Positions 1 to 6,461 of a stretch of DNA of 14,386 bases are shown one piece after another (the stretch's first letter is position 1; each line of letters starts with the position of its first letter). The translations under genes were made by a program, and so were the position numbers. The DNA is from Spyradocola merdavium (GTDB lineage: Bacteria > Bacillota > Clostridia > Christensenellales > UBA1750), in NCBI GenBank assembly GCA_018711265.1, contig DVIM01000014.1, positions 1-14,386 on the forward strand, given 5' to 3'. The notes under the pieces were generated by a model. The model was not told the DNA's origin and made no database searches. It saw only the letters and a list, made by a program, of their open reading frames with translations.

Positions 1-69
1 TATGACTGCCTCTACAACCTGCTTCTTGAATTCTGGTGTATAGCGTTTGTTTGGTATTCCTTTCGGCAC
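1..69 (-). CDS. IS3-family transposase OrfA, N-terminal 23 residues (partial)
   Basis: The GTG at 69-67 opens a frame reading (M)PKGIPNKRYTPEFKKQV and running to the window edge. The 'RYTPEFKKQVV' segment is the start of the helix-turn-helix domain of IS3-family OrfA proteins, which bind the element ends; the catalytic DDE part is normally made in OrfB by frameshifting. A GGGGTG ribosome binding site at 82-77 sits 7 bases before the GTG, inside the 3' arm of the hairpin at the element end. Only the amino terminus is present, so intactness cannot be judged. Confidence 0.75.
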   Translation of the reverse strand, partial: MPKGIPNKRYTPEFKKQVVEAVI

Positions 70-76
70 AGTAAAA

Positions 77-123
77 CACCCCACTTGTTATTCAGTATAC
101 CATACTGTCTAACAAATGGGGTG
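77..123 (-). promoter_or_regulatory. Long hairpin at IS end covering the transposase ribosome binding site
   Basis: Arms 110-123 and 77-90 pair over 14 bases with one G-U. After a 2x2 internal loop, arms 102-107 and 93-98 pair for six more around a 3-base loop. The GGGGTG ribosome binding site (77-82) is base-paired in any RNA that enters from outside the element. An extended -10 box, TGG TATACT (TATACT at 99-94), lies inside the hairpin. A transcript starting about 7 bases downstream would lack the 5' arm and leave the site open. Pairing is seen directly; the regulatory role is inferred from similar guards known in other IS families. Confidence 0.55.
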
Positions 124-130
124 CTGTTCA

Positions 131-153
131 AAAGGGCTTCTTTTTTTGCGCGC
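131..153 (-). terminator. Probable half-terminator of the hydrolase gene, cut by the IS
   Basis: Just after the hydrolase stop codon, the minus strand reads AAAAAAAGAAGCCCTTT and then meets the IS terminus. This is the A-rich left arm of a classic bidirectional terminator, whose partner arm would be GGGCTTCTTTTTTT. No such partner follows before the IS. It is therefore read as a terminator stem interrupted by the insertion. Only one arm is visible, so this is an inference. Confidence 0.4.
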
Positions 154-804
154 TCACTCCCACGCGCGGGTGAGGAAGGCCTCGCCGTGGCCGGGGATGA
201 TGACGTCCGCCTGGCCGCGCAGGGAGAGGATCGTCTGCCGGGCCTGGTCGTTGTCCCAGCCGAAGAAGTAGGGCTCGCCCGCCTTGTAGAACTCGCGGGT
301 CATCACCGCGTCGCCCGTGAGCAGCACGCGCCCCTCCGGCGCGCAGAAGAGCAGGCCGCTCGTGCCCGCCGTGTGGCCCGGGAGCGGCAGCAGCTTCAGG
401 CCCGGCGCCAGCTCCTCCGGCGCGGCCTCGCAGCGCTGCACCGTCTCCCAGTCGTCCCCGGGGAAGGAGCGCTTGTGCTCGTCCCAGTGCTCGTGCAGGT
501 AGGTGAGGTCCGCCTGCGGCATGAACCAGCGCGCGTTCGGGAAGCAGAGCGGGTCCACGTGGTGGTCCAGATGGTTGTGCGTCGAAAAGACCAGCGTCAC
601 GTCCTCCGGGGCAAGGCCCGCCGCGTCCAGCAGCGCCGCGCGCATGCCCGCAGCCGGGAGCGAGGGGTCCGTCACGATCACTTGCCCCTCCCCCAGCAGC
701 AGCGCGCTGGTCGCCAGCGGCGCGCGGTAGGCGGTGTCGTTGCGCTCGCCCCAGAACTTGTTTCGCGAAAGGTGACCGATGGTCAGGATGTGCCAGGTGT
801 ACAT
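154..804 (-). CDS. Metallo-beta-lactamase-fold hydrolase
   Basis: A 216-residue soluble protein with the MBL-fold metal site. The motif THNHLDHH gives H76, H78, D80 and H81. H144 is in PGHTAG, D165 in TGDAV and H206 in PGHGE, a full set for a two-metal (usually zinc) hydrolase centre. The family includes glyoxalase II, lactonases and many uncharacterised hydrolases; nothing here fixes the substrate. The ATG at 804 was chosen because AAGGAGG lies about 12 bases upstream and the fold begins soon after; an upstream in-frame ATG at 855 lies in the promoter region. The gene is divergent from rpsF. Its downstream terminator seems to have been interrupted by the IS element at 130. Confidence 0.85.
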   Translation of the reverse strand: MYTWHILTIGHLSRNKFWGERNDTAYRAPLATSALLLGEGQVIVTDPSLPAAGMRAALLDAAGLAPEDVTLVFSTHNHLDHHVDPLCFPNARWFMPQADLTYLHEHWDEHKRSFPGDDWETVQRCEAAPEELAPGLKLLPLPGHTAGTSGLLFCAPEGRVLLTGDAVMTREFYKAGEPYFFGWDNDQARQTILSLRGQADVIIPGHGEAFLTRAWE

Positions 805-860
805 GGTCTTGTGCAGCCTCCTTGGTCCGTTGAGCCGGCGTATTTGTTTGTACAAAGAGA

Positions 861-878
861 AGTATACCAGAATCGCCG
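861..878 (-). promoter_or_regulatory. Extended -10 promoter for the MBL hydrolase
   Basis: On the minus strand, TGG TATACT (TATACT at 866-861) is an extended -10 box about 57 bases before the hydrolase start. No good -35 box is seen 17 bases upstream in the GC-rich run, which fits extended -10 promoters. Assignment rests on sequence match and position. Confidence 0.5.
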
Positions 879-920
879 CCCGCGCGCACGGAAAAAGCGG
901 AAAAGAAGCGGAAATTTTAC

Positions 921-949
921 TTGCGGAACCGGGGAGGCTGTGGTATTCT
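921..949 (+). promoter_or_regulatory. Sigma-A promoter of the rpsF-ssb-rpsR operon
   Basis: TTGCGG (921-926), 17 bases, then TATTCT (944-949), giving a start near 956 and a leader of about 65 bases before the TTG of rpsF. It is divergent from the hydrolase promoter about 55 bases away. There is no gene between 805 and 1020. Confidence 0.6.
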
Positions 950-973
950 ATCTAAAGTAGCGCATTCATCCTT

Positions 974-995
974 GCGTGGCGCTGCCGCGCCATGC
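974..995 (+). promoter_or_regulatory. rpsF: Hairpin in the rpsF leader (possible S6:S18 autoregulatory site)
   Basis: The leader folds as a stem of nine pairs (974-982 with 987-995, one G-U) closed by the loop TGCC. It ends about 15 bases before the AAGGAGGTG ribosome binding site. Many bacteria carry an S6:S18-binding leader in front of rpsF whose recognition element has a CCG in a bulge or loop. A CCG is present at the loop edge here, but I cannot confirm the family structure. The hairpin is seen; the function is speculative. Confidence 0.3.
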
Positions 996-1020
996 CAAAG
1001 TCCACAAGGAGGTGAAAGTC

Positions 1021-1308
1021 TTGAATAAGTACGAACTTCTCTACGTGATCGACTCCGCGATGGAGGATCAGGCCCGCACGGACCTCATCGCCCAGTTTCA
1101 GACCCTGATGACCAACAACGGCGCCACCGTTGACAAGGTCGAGGAGTGGGGCAAGCGCCGCCTGGCCTATCCCATCAACTTCAAGAATGAGGGCTATTAC
1201 GTGCTCGTGCAGTTCACCGCCGCTCCGGAGTTCCCCCGCGAGCTCGAGCGCAACCTGCAGATCAACGAGAACGTCATGCGTTACCTTGTGACCCGCATCG
1301 AGGAATAA
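1021..1308 (+). CDS. rpsF: 30S ribosomal protein S6
   Basis: A 95-residue S6, the usual family length. S6 binds the central domain of 16S rRNA as a heterodimer with S18, which is encoded two genes downstream. The sequence opens with (M)NKYELLYVID and carries the typical 'WGKRRLAYPI' and 'EGYYVLVQF' strands, ending 'NVMRYLVTRIEE'. The start is TTG at 1021, chosen because AAGGAGGTG lies 6 bases before it and S6 homology begins there; an ATG further upstream at 976 falls in the leader hairpin. It is first in an operon with ssb (16-base gap) and rpsR. The TTG start may help tune S6 output relative to SSB. Confidence 0.97.
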   Translation: MNKYELLYVIDSAMEDQARTDLIAQFQTLMTNNGATVDKVEEWGKRRLAYPINFKNEGYYVLVQFTAAPEFPRELERNLQINENVMRYLVTRIEE

Positions 1309-1324
1309 AAGAGGACGGTGCAAG

Positions 1325-1813
1325 ATGAATAAAGTCATTCTCGTCGGCAACCTGGTCCGCGACCCCGAGTACCGCACCACCGGCTCGGGCATTCCGGTTT
1401 GCAATTTCCGCATCGCGGTTACCCGCCGGTTTGCCAACCAGCAGGGCGTGCGCGAGTCGGACTTCATCGACTGCGTTGCCTGGCGGCAGCAGGCTGATTT
1501 TGTGCATCGCTTCTTCGGCAAGGGGAGGAAGATCGGCGTGATCGGCTCCCTGCAGACCCGCACCTACGACGCGCAGGACGGCTCCAAGCGCTACGTGACC
1601 GAAGTCGTCTGCGACGAGTGCGAGTTTGTGGATTCCAAGCCCCAGGGCGACGGCCAGTCCTACGGGGGAGGCTCCTCCTACGGCGGCGGCCAGTCCTACG
1701 GCGGCAGCGCCGGCTATGGCGCCCCTGCCCAAAAACCCTCGGCAGCCCCGGCAAACGACTTTGCCAGCCAGGGCTTTACACAGGTCGACGACGACGACCA
1801 GCTCCCATTCTGA
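1325..1813 (+). CDS. ssb: Single-stranded DNA-binding protein SSB
   Basis: A 162-residue SSB that coats single-stranded DNA in replication, repair and recombination. The OB-fold occupies about residues 1-105, with the usual start MNKVILVGNLVRDPE and the 'DFIDCVAW' strand. It is followed by a flexible linker of Ser-Tyr-Gly-Gly repeats (about 113-137) and the acidic tail DDDDQLPF, which docks partner proteins such as the PriA and RecO families. It sits between rpsF and rpsR, the standard bacterial arrangement. The ribosome binding site (GAGGACGGTG) is weaker than those of its neighbours. Confidence 0.97.
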   Translation: MNKVILVGNLVRDPEYRTTGSGIPVCNFRIAVTRRFANQQGVRESDFIDCVAWRQQADFVHRFFGKGRKIGVIGSLQTRTYDAQDGSKRYVTEVVCDECEFVDSKPQGDGQSYGGGSSYGGGQSYGGSAGYGAPAQKPSAAPANDFASQGFTQVDDDDQLPF

Positions 1814-1833
1814 GTACAAGGAGGTAAGAGAAC

Positions 1834-2079
1834 ATGTCTGAAGAAAGAGTTCGCCGGCCTCGCGGACGCAAGCCGCGCCGCAAGGTCTGCCAGTTCTGTG
1901 TGGATAAGATCGAGCACATCGACTATAAGGACCTGGCCCGCCTGCGCCGCTTTGTGACCGAGCGCGGCAAGATCCTGCCCCGCCGCATGTCCGGCAACTG
2001 CGCCAAGCATCAGCGCCAGCTCTCCATTGCGATCAAGCGCGCGCGCCACATCGCTCTGCTGCCCTACTCCGCGGACTGA
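1834..2079 (+). CDS. rpsR: 30S ribosomal protein S18, zinc-binding type
   Basis: An 81-residue S18, the partner of S6 on the 30S platform. It keeps C19 and C22 (VCQFC) and C56...H59 (GNCAKH), so it is the zinc-ribbon (C+) form rather than a zinc-free paralogue. The core 'IDYKDLARLRRFVTERGKILPRR' region is typical (residues about 29-51). ACAAGGAGGT lies 10 bases before the ATG. It is the last gene of the rpsF operon, followed by a strong terminator. Confidence 0.97.
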   Translation: MSEERVRRPRGRKPRRKVCQFCVDKIEHIDYKDLARLRRFVTERGKILPRRMSGNCAKHQRQLSIAIKRARHIALLPYSAD

Positions 2080-2096
2080 TGCGCGGATTTTTTCCG

Positions 2097-2134
2097 AAAG
2101 GAGGAAACGCCCGACCGGCGCTTCCTCCTTTTTT
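2097..2134 (+). terminator. Rho-independent terminator after rpsR
   Basis: AAAGGAGGAA pairs with TTCCTCCTTT, and CGCC with GGCG inside it, with one A-C mismatch and a CGACC loop. Six T's follow (2129-2134). It closes the rpsF-ssb-rpsR operon. Confidence 0.85.
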
Positions 2135-2169
2135 GCCGTTCCGCGCAGGAATTGACAGCGCCCCCTCGG

Positions 2170-2199
2170 TTGACAAACGGCCCGCCTTGGGGCTAAAAT
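2170..2199 (+). promoter_or_regulatory. Sigma-A promoter of the yybS-rplI-lonC group
   Basis: Consensus TTGACA (2170-2175), 18 bases, TAAAAT (2194-2199). The start near 2206 leaves a leader of about 34 bases. No other promoter is evident before rplI, so yybS, the L9 paralogue and rplI probably share this transcript. Confidence 0.65.
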
Positions 2200-2239
2200 A
2201 GACGGGTAAAAATGCGTGATCCTTTGTCAGGAGAAACAG

Positions 2240-3331
2240 ATGGGAAAGAAAAAACAGATCGCATGGACGCTCCTCTTTGCGCCGGGCATGTTTTTGTTGG
2301 GCCTGGTGTCGAGCTTTTTGCTCCCGACCGCGCCCGCCTATACCGGCGCGGTGTTCGCGCTGCTGACGGCGGGCGGACTCTTTGTGGGGCCGGTCTTTGC
2401 CGCGGGCGGCGCTGTGGGCTTCTGCGGCGGGCTTGCGGTGTTCACCCTGGCCCTGGGGGAGGGGCTCTGGCCCATCGCCCTGTGGCTGCTGGCGCCCATG
2501 CTGGTCCTGCCGCCGCTGCTCCTGCGCGGTCTGCGCGCAAAGACGCCGCTCTGGCAGGCCATGGTCAACACGGGCATCGGCGTGTTCGTCTACGGCGCGC
2601 TGAGCTACATCGCCTGCAACCTGCTGCTGGGCGACGCCGTCGCCTGGGTCACGAGCTGGCTGGAGCAGACGCTGCAGTCCCTGCAGGACGCCGCGCCCCA
2701 GCTCTACGACATGCTCCTTTCCACCTGGTCGAGCATGGGTCTGCTCTCGGAGACGAACGCCAGCCCCTTTGCCGCGCTGGACGAAACCACCCGCGCGCAG
2801 CTGACGGGCGAGCTGCTGGAGATCTTCGACCTCTCGCTGCGGCTGAACCTGATCGATATGCTCGTCAAGCAGGCGCTGCACATCGGGCTCCTCGGCGCGC
2901 TCCTGCCGCTGATGGCCGCGCGGCGCGCGGGAAAGGGCGAATCCTTCTCCGCCCTGCCGGACCTTGGGCGCGTGCGCATCCCGACAAAGCTCAACCTCGC
3001 GCTGATGCTGGGCATCCTCGCGATGTGGGTGCTGATGCTCATCAGCTCCAACGCGTACGCCGTCTACCTCGCGGTCTGGAGCGTCGTGCAGTTCGTCTAC
3101 GCGGTGCAGGGCCTCTCGGTGTGCGAGTGGTTCTTTAAGAAGCACGGCTGGCCGCGCGCGCTGCGCTATCTGGTGATGGCCGCGGGCCTGGTGTTCCTAC
3201 AGACGGTGCTCTTCCTCGTCGGGTTCCTGGAGCAGATCTTCTACTTCCGCAAGATCGGCCGGCCCACCCTGCGCGACCTTGGCCTGCGCGGCCGGGACGA
3301 CGGGGACGATGACGACGGAGGCGCGCAGTAA
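2240..3331 (+). CDS. yybS: YybS/DUF2232-family integral membrane protein
   Basis: A 363-residue polytopic membrane protein with several hydrophobic stretches in the first 130 residues (for example LLFAPGMFLLGLVSSFLL and the following PTAPAYTGAVFALL). Further membrane segments lie in the C-terminal half (around LALMLGILAMWVLMLI), and it ends in an acidic Asp/Gly-rich tail. Assignment to the YybS family rests on topology, size and position between rpsR and rplI, where YybS is found in Bacillus and clostridia; no diagnostic motif proves it. The ATG at 2240 has TCAGGAG 6 bases upstream; in-frame GTG at 2216 is less likely. YybS function is unknown. The usual downstream partner gdpP is absent here. 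Confidence 0.65.
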   Translation: MGKKKQIAWTLLFAPGMFLLGLVSSFLLPTAPAYTGAVFALLTAGGLFVGPVFAAGGAVGFCGGLAVFTLALGEGLWPIALWLLAPMLVLPPLLLRGLRAKTPLWQAMVNTGIGVFVYGALSYIACNLLLGDAVAWVTSWLEQTLQSLQDAAPQLYDMLLSTWSSMGLLSETNASPFAALDETTRAQLTGELLEIFDLSLRLNLIDMLVKQALHIGLLGALLPLMAARRAGKGESFSALPDLGRVRIPTKLNLALMLGILAMWVLMLISSNAYAVYLAVWSVVQFVYAVQGLSVCEWFFKKHGWPRALRYLVMAAGLVFLQTVLFLVGFLEQIFYFRKIGRPTLRDLGLRGRDDGDDDDGGAQ

Positions 3332-3358
3332 AGAAAAAACCTGAGGAGAAAGAACGCT

Positions 3359-4078
3359 ATGCAGGTGCCAGTGCTTCTGCGAAAGGATATCAAGGGAATT
3401 GGCAGGCTTGGGGAGACGGTTGAGGTCTCCGAGCGCTTTGCCAAACGCGTGCTCTTTCGCCATGGATTGGCCGAACTCGCAAGGAAGGACCGGGCAAAGC
3501 CCGACGGCAAACCGGCGCCGGACATGCGGGAGTCCACAAAAAGGCGCAGGGAGGAAGCCGCGGTCTTGGGGCGGGCGCTGAGCCGCGTGCAGCTCACGTT
3601 CCCCATCCACATCGGGGAGGACGGCCGCCCAAAAGAGTTGGCGATCAACGCGGAGAAGGTCGCAGAGGCGCTCATCGAGGAGCACGAGCTCTTCGTGGAC
3701 CCGGGCGCCATCCGGATGCCCCCTGTCCGCAAGCTCGGCCGAGCCCAAGCGGAAATCCGGCTGGAGGGCGGCGGACGGACGGGGCTTGCGTTGAACCTCG
3801 TCGCCCATCCGGACGACATCAAGAAACTCCGGGGCAGGCTGGAGAAGAAGGTGCTGGAAGTAGCCGTTCCCGCCGACAAGGACGGCCGAATCCGCGAAAG
3901 AATCGATGGGAAGACGATTGCGGAGGCGCTCGAAAAACAGTGGGGGCTGTACCTGGACTCGGGCTCCATCCGCCCGCCCCACGTCTGGAAGCTCGGCCCC
4001 GCCCAATCGGAGGTCCAGCTTCCGGACGGCTCGCGCATCTGGCTGGGGCTGCAGATCGTCCGCAAGGACAAGAAATAG
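3359..4078 (+). CDS. L9-like protein with one N-domain and two tandem L9 C-like domains
   Basis: A 239-residue protein starting like L9 (VLLRKDIKGIGRLGETVEVS, residues 5-24), continuing 'RFAKRVLFRHGLAELA'. Canonical L9 next door has KDIKGTGKKDQ and 'GFARNYLFPRKLAVEA'. A short charged linker (46-75) replaces the long L9 helix. Two copies of a C-domain-like unit follow: about 76-150 and 161-236. They share the patterns LFVDPGAIRMPPV / LYLDSGSIRPPHV and KLGRAQAEIRL / KLGPAQSEVQL, so they resemble each other more than they resemble canonical L9. The Asn-Tyr of the rRNA-contacting loop (RNYL) is replaced by Arg-Val. Ribosome binding site AGGAGAAAG precedes the ATG. Codon use (AGG, CGG, TTG, CGA) is less biased than in the ribosomal genes beside it. 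It lies in the slot normally held by gdpP. Function is unknown; a ribosome- or rRNA-associated role is inference. Confidence 0.8.
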   Translation: MQVPVLLRKDIKGIGRLGETVEVSERFAKRVLFRHGLAELARKDRAKPDGKPAPDMRESTKRRREEAAVLGRALSRVQLTFPIHIGEDGRPKELAINAEKVAEALIEEHELFVDPGAIRMPPVRKLGRAQAEIRLEGGGRTGLALNLVAHPDDIKKLRGRLEKKVLEVAVPADKDGRIRERIDGKTIAEALEKQWGLYLDSGSIRPPHVWKLGPAQSEVQLPDGSRIWLGLQIVRKDKK

Positions 4079-4124
4079 ACGGGGCGCAAACCTGAAAATT
4101 CGCAAGATTAGGAGGAGATCCTTC

Positions 4125-4571
4125 ATGAAAGTGATCCTGCTCAAGGACATCAAGGGAACCGGGAAAAAGGACCAGATCATCGAGGCGAGCGACGGCTTCG
4201 CCCGCAACTACCTGTTCCCGCGCAAGCTGGCCGTGGAGGCCAGCGCATCCAACCTCAACGCCATCGAGAACGCCAAGTCCGCCCAGAGCCACCGCAAGGA
4301 GGTCGAGCGGCAGGAGGCGCAGGAGCTGGCCAAGAAGATGGGCGACATGGTCGTGGAGATCGCCGTGCGCGCCGGGGAGAACGGCCGCCTCTACGGCAAG
4401 GTCACCAACCAGGAGGTCGCCGACGCGCTCAAGGCCAAGTACGGCATGGACATCGACAAGCGCAAGATCACCGTCGACGCGGTGAAGAACGTGGGCGAGA
4501 CGACCGCCCTGATCAAGCTCTATCCGGAGATCGCCGCAAAGATCAAGCTCAACATCGTCGCCAAGGACTAA
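4125..4571 (+). CDS. rplI: 50S ribosomal protein L9
   Basis: A 148-residue L9 of normal length. The N-domain (1-40) has MKVILLKDIKGTGKK and 'DGFARNYLFPRKLAVEA' for 23S rRNA binding at the base of the L1 stalk. The connecting helix spans about 41-74. The C-domain (75-148) contains 'NGRLYGKVTNQEVADAL'. TTAGGAGGAG precedes the ATG. It lies 46 bases after the L9 paralogue and is followed by a hairpin and lonC. It is the canonical gene, so the upstream paralogue is an addition rather than a replacement. Confidence 0.97.
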   Translation: MKVILLKDIKGTGKKDQIIEASDGFARNYLFPRKLAVEASASNLNAIENAKSAQSHRKEVERQEAQELAKKMGDMVVEIAVRAGENGRLYGKVTNQEVADALKAKYGMDIDKRKITVDAVKNVGETTALIKLYPEIAAKIKLNIVAKD

Positions 4572-4586
4572 ACCGAAGCGCTGCGG

Positions 4587-4611
4587 AAAGGGGGCGGGTT
4601 CGCCCCCTTTT
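4587..4611 (+). terminator. Terminator-like hairpin between rplI and lonC
   Basis: AAAGGGGGCG pairs perfectly with CGCCCCCTTT around a GGTT loop, followed by only four T's in all. It may terminate or attenuate the abundant rplI message before lonC. The short U-tract suggests partial read-through. Confidence 0.6.
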
Positions 4612-4654
4612 GCAAAGCGCGGTCTGGAAAAAGAGGAGGGTAAGGAGGTTCCCC

Positions 4655-6367
4655 ATGAATGCCGAGCAGCGCGCAAGGCTGTACGCGCTCTACCAAGGCG
4701 TGTGCACCCTTTGCACAGGAAGACAACCGAAGATCACCGACATGAGCGGGACGCCCGAGCAGATCGATCAGATGCTGGCAGAAATCAAAAAGCTGCTGCA
4801 CATCGACCGCACGGACGCCCCGCTCTCGTTCTTGGAGGAAAATTATGCCGAGGCTACCGCCCGCAGGAAGGCCAAGCAGGACCTGGAGAAACTGGTGGAA
4901 AAGCGCATGGCCCGCGCCGAGCGCGAGTACTACGACAGCCTGCGCCTCTCGCTCCTGGACGAGATGGGCGGGGCCGAAACCGCCGCAACCCGCAGGAAGC
5001 TTACGGACCTTGTCGTCAAGGAGGGCATCGCGCTGTCCGCCTCGGCCTTTGCGCGCGCCCGGCCCGTGCGCGCGGACCAGCTCGTCGGGCAGGAGGAGGC
5101 CTTTTCCCGGCTGCGCAGCGCGCTGTGCTCGCCCTATCCCCAGCACGTGCTGCTCTACGGCGGGCCGGGCTGCGGCAAGACCACGGCCGCGCGCCTGGCG
5201 CTCGACTGCGCGCGCGAGCAGCCGGAGGCGCCCTTCCTGCGCTCGGCGCCCTTTGTCGAGGTGGACGGCGCGACCCTGCGCTACGATCCCCAGGGCGGCG
5301 TCAATCCCCTGATCGGGTCCGTGCACGACCCCATCTACCAGGGCGCGGGGCGGGAGCTCGCCGGCCGCGGCCTGCCCGAGCCCAAGCTCGGCCTGGTCAC
5401 CCAGGCGCACGGCGGCGTGCTGTTCATCGACGAGATCGGGGAGATGGACGTCCGCCTGCAAAACATGCTCCTGAAGGTCCTGGAGGACAAGCGCGTCCGC
5501 TTCGACTCCTCCTATTACGACGCGGACAACCCCGCCGTGCCCCGGTACATCCGCCAGCTCTTTGCCCAGGGCGCGCCCGCGGACTTCGTGCTCATCGGCG
5601 CCACGACCCGCAGCCCGGAGGAGATCTCGCCCGCGCTGCGCTCCCGGTGCGTGGAGATCTTCTTTGCGGACCTGGACGAGCAGGACCTCTACCGCGTCGC
5701 CCGCGGGGCCGCGGAGCGCCTGAACCTGCGCGCCACCGCGCCCGCCCTGCGCTACATCGCCGAGCACTCCCTGGACGGCCGCGAGTGCGTCCGCGCGCTG
5801 GCCGCCTCCCAGCGGGAGGGCGCGGTGACCCTCGCCTCGGTGCGCGGGCGCGTCTCCGCCGTGGAGGAGCCGCCCGCGGTCGGCCGCACGGCGCTGCTGG
5901 GCGTGCAGGGCCGCACGGGCGCGGTGCGCCGCCTCACGGCCGTGCTGCGGCCCGGGACCGGGCGCTTTACGCTGAACCTGGCCGCCGGGGACATGGCCCG
6001 CGACGCCGTGCGCAACGCGGTGCTGGCCGTCGAGCGCCTGGGCCTTTCCCTGGGCGAGCGGGACGCCGCCTTCAACATCGAGGGCGGCGGCAACGTCGAC
6101 GGCCCGTCCATGGGCCTGGCCGCGGCGCTCGTGCTCCTGTCCGCCCTGCAGGAGCGCCCGCTCCGCCAGGACGTCGCCGTCACCGGCGAGATCGCGCTCG
6201 ACGGCGCGGTGCTGCCGGTCGGCGGGCTGCTGCAAAAGCGCGTCGCCGCGCGCGAGGCCGGGTTCCGCCGGATTCTGCAGCCCCGGGACGGCGGGTACTT
6301 GCCCCGGGACTGCGTCGGCGTCTCCACGCTGCAGGAGGCGGCGGAGGCGGCCTTTGCGGACGGCTGA
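4655..6367 (+). CDS. lonC: Lon-family ATP-dependent protease, LonC-like
   Basis: A 570-residue AAA+ serine protease. Walker A GGPGCGKT is at 169-176, Walker B VLFIDE at 255-260, a sensor-like IGATT near 314-318, and ALRSRC at 327-332. The proteolytic Ser-Lys dyad is S485 (VDGPSMG) and K528 (GGLLQKRV). The 43-residue spacing equals that of S679 and K722 in E. coli Lon. It lacks the large N-terminal substrate domain of LonA; instead about 140 residues carry a coiled, charged region. This architecture and the place after rplI match the LonC-type genes of clostridia. TAAGGAGG lies before the ATG at 4655. Its last 38 codons are repeated twice more downstream. dnaB, often next in clostridia, is not here. 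Confidence 0.85.
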   Translation: MNAEQRARLYALYQGVCTLCTGRQPKITDMSGTPEQIDQMLAEIKKLLHIDRTDAPLSFLEENYAEATARRKAKQDLEKLVEKRMARAEREYYDSLRLSLLDEMGGAETAATRRKLTDLVVKEGIALSASAFARARPVRADQLVGQEEAFSRLRSALCSPYPQHVLLYGGPGCGKTTAARLALDCAREQPEAPFLRSAPFVEVDGATLRYDPQGGVNPLIGSVHDPIYQGAGRELAGRGLPEPKLGLVTQAHGGVLFIDEIGEMDVRLQNMLLKVLEDKRVRFDSSYYDADNPAVPRYIRQLFAQGAPADFVLIGATTRSPEEISPALRSRCVEIFFADLDEQDLYRVARGAAERLNLRATAPALRYIAEHSLDGRECVRALAASQREGAVTLASVRGRVSAVEEPPAVGRTALLGVQGRTGAVRRLTAVLRPGTGRFTLNLAAGDMARDAVRNAVLAVERLGLSLGERDAAFNIEGGGNVDGPSMGLAAALVLLSALQERPLRQDVAVTGEIALDGAVLPVGGLLQKRVAAREAGFRRILQPRDGGYLPRDCVGVSTLQEAAEAAFADG

Positions 6368-6371
6368 GATG

Positions 6372-6430
6372 AAAAAATCCCCCAGCCCGCGACGGGGAAA
6401 GTCCCTGCCGGGGTTGGGGGATGCTTTTTT
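6372..6430. terminator. Bidirectional terminator, copy 1
   Basis: A-run 6372-6377, ATCCCCCA pairing with TGGGGGAT, further CCC/GGG pairs and an inner GGGA/TCCC stem, then six T's at 6425-6430. With A's on one side and T's on the other it can work for lonC and in the opposite direction. Confidence 0.8.
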
Positions 6431-6461
6431 GGGACCGGCTCAGAGCTCGACGCAGCCGCCG

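Larger units (their letters stand above)
1..130 (-). mobile_element. End of an IS3-family insertion sequence (partial)
   Basis: Read on the minus strand, the element begins at 130 with TGAACAGCACCCCA, the TG-start terminus typical of IS3-family inverted repeats, followed closely by the first codons of an OrfA-type transposase. The rest lies left of the window. The first 54 bases form a strong hairpin (arms 77-90 and 110-123, inner arms 93-98 and 102-107). The exact border at 130 is inferred from the terminal TG and from host sequence resuming at 131; the other end and any target duplication cannot be seen. Confidence 0.75.

Noticed and set aside
2152..2157. Second TTGACA upstream of the yybS promoter
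   Set aside because: No acceptable -10 box lies 16-18 bases downstream. The TTGACA at 2170 has one.
2033..3145. Long minus-strand frame opposite yybS
   Set aside because: It is rich in Arg, Gln, His and Glu with no recognisable domain, and is the shadow of a GC-rich gene. The plus-strand protein has proper membrane segments and a ribosome binding site.
4568..6235. 555-residue minus-strand frame opposite lonC
   Set aside because: LonC on the plus strand has all Walker and Ser-Lys motifs. The opposite frame is low-complexity and has no ribosome binding site.
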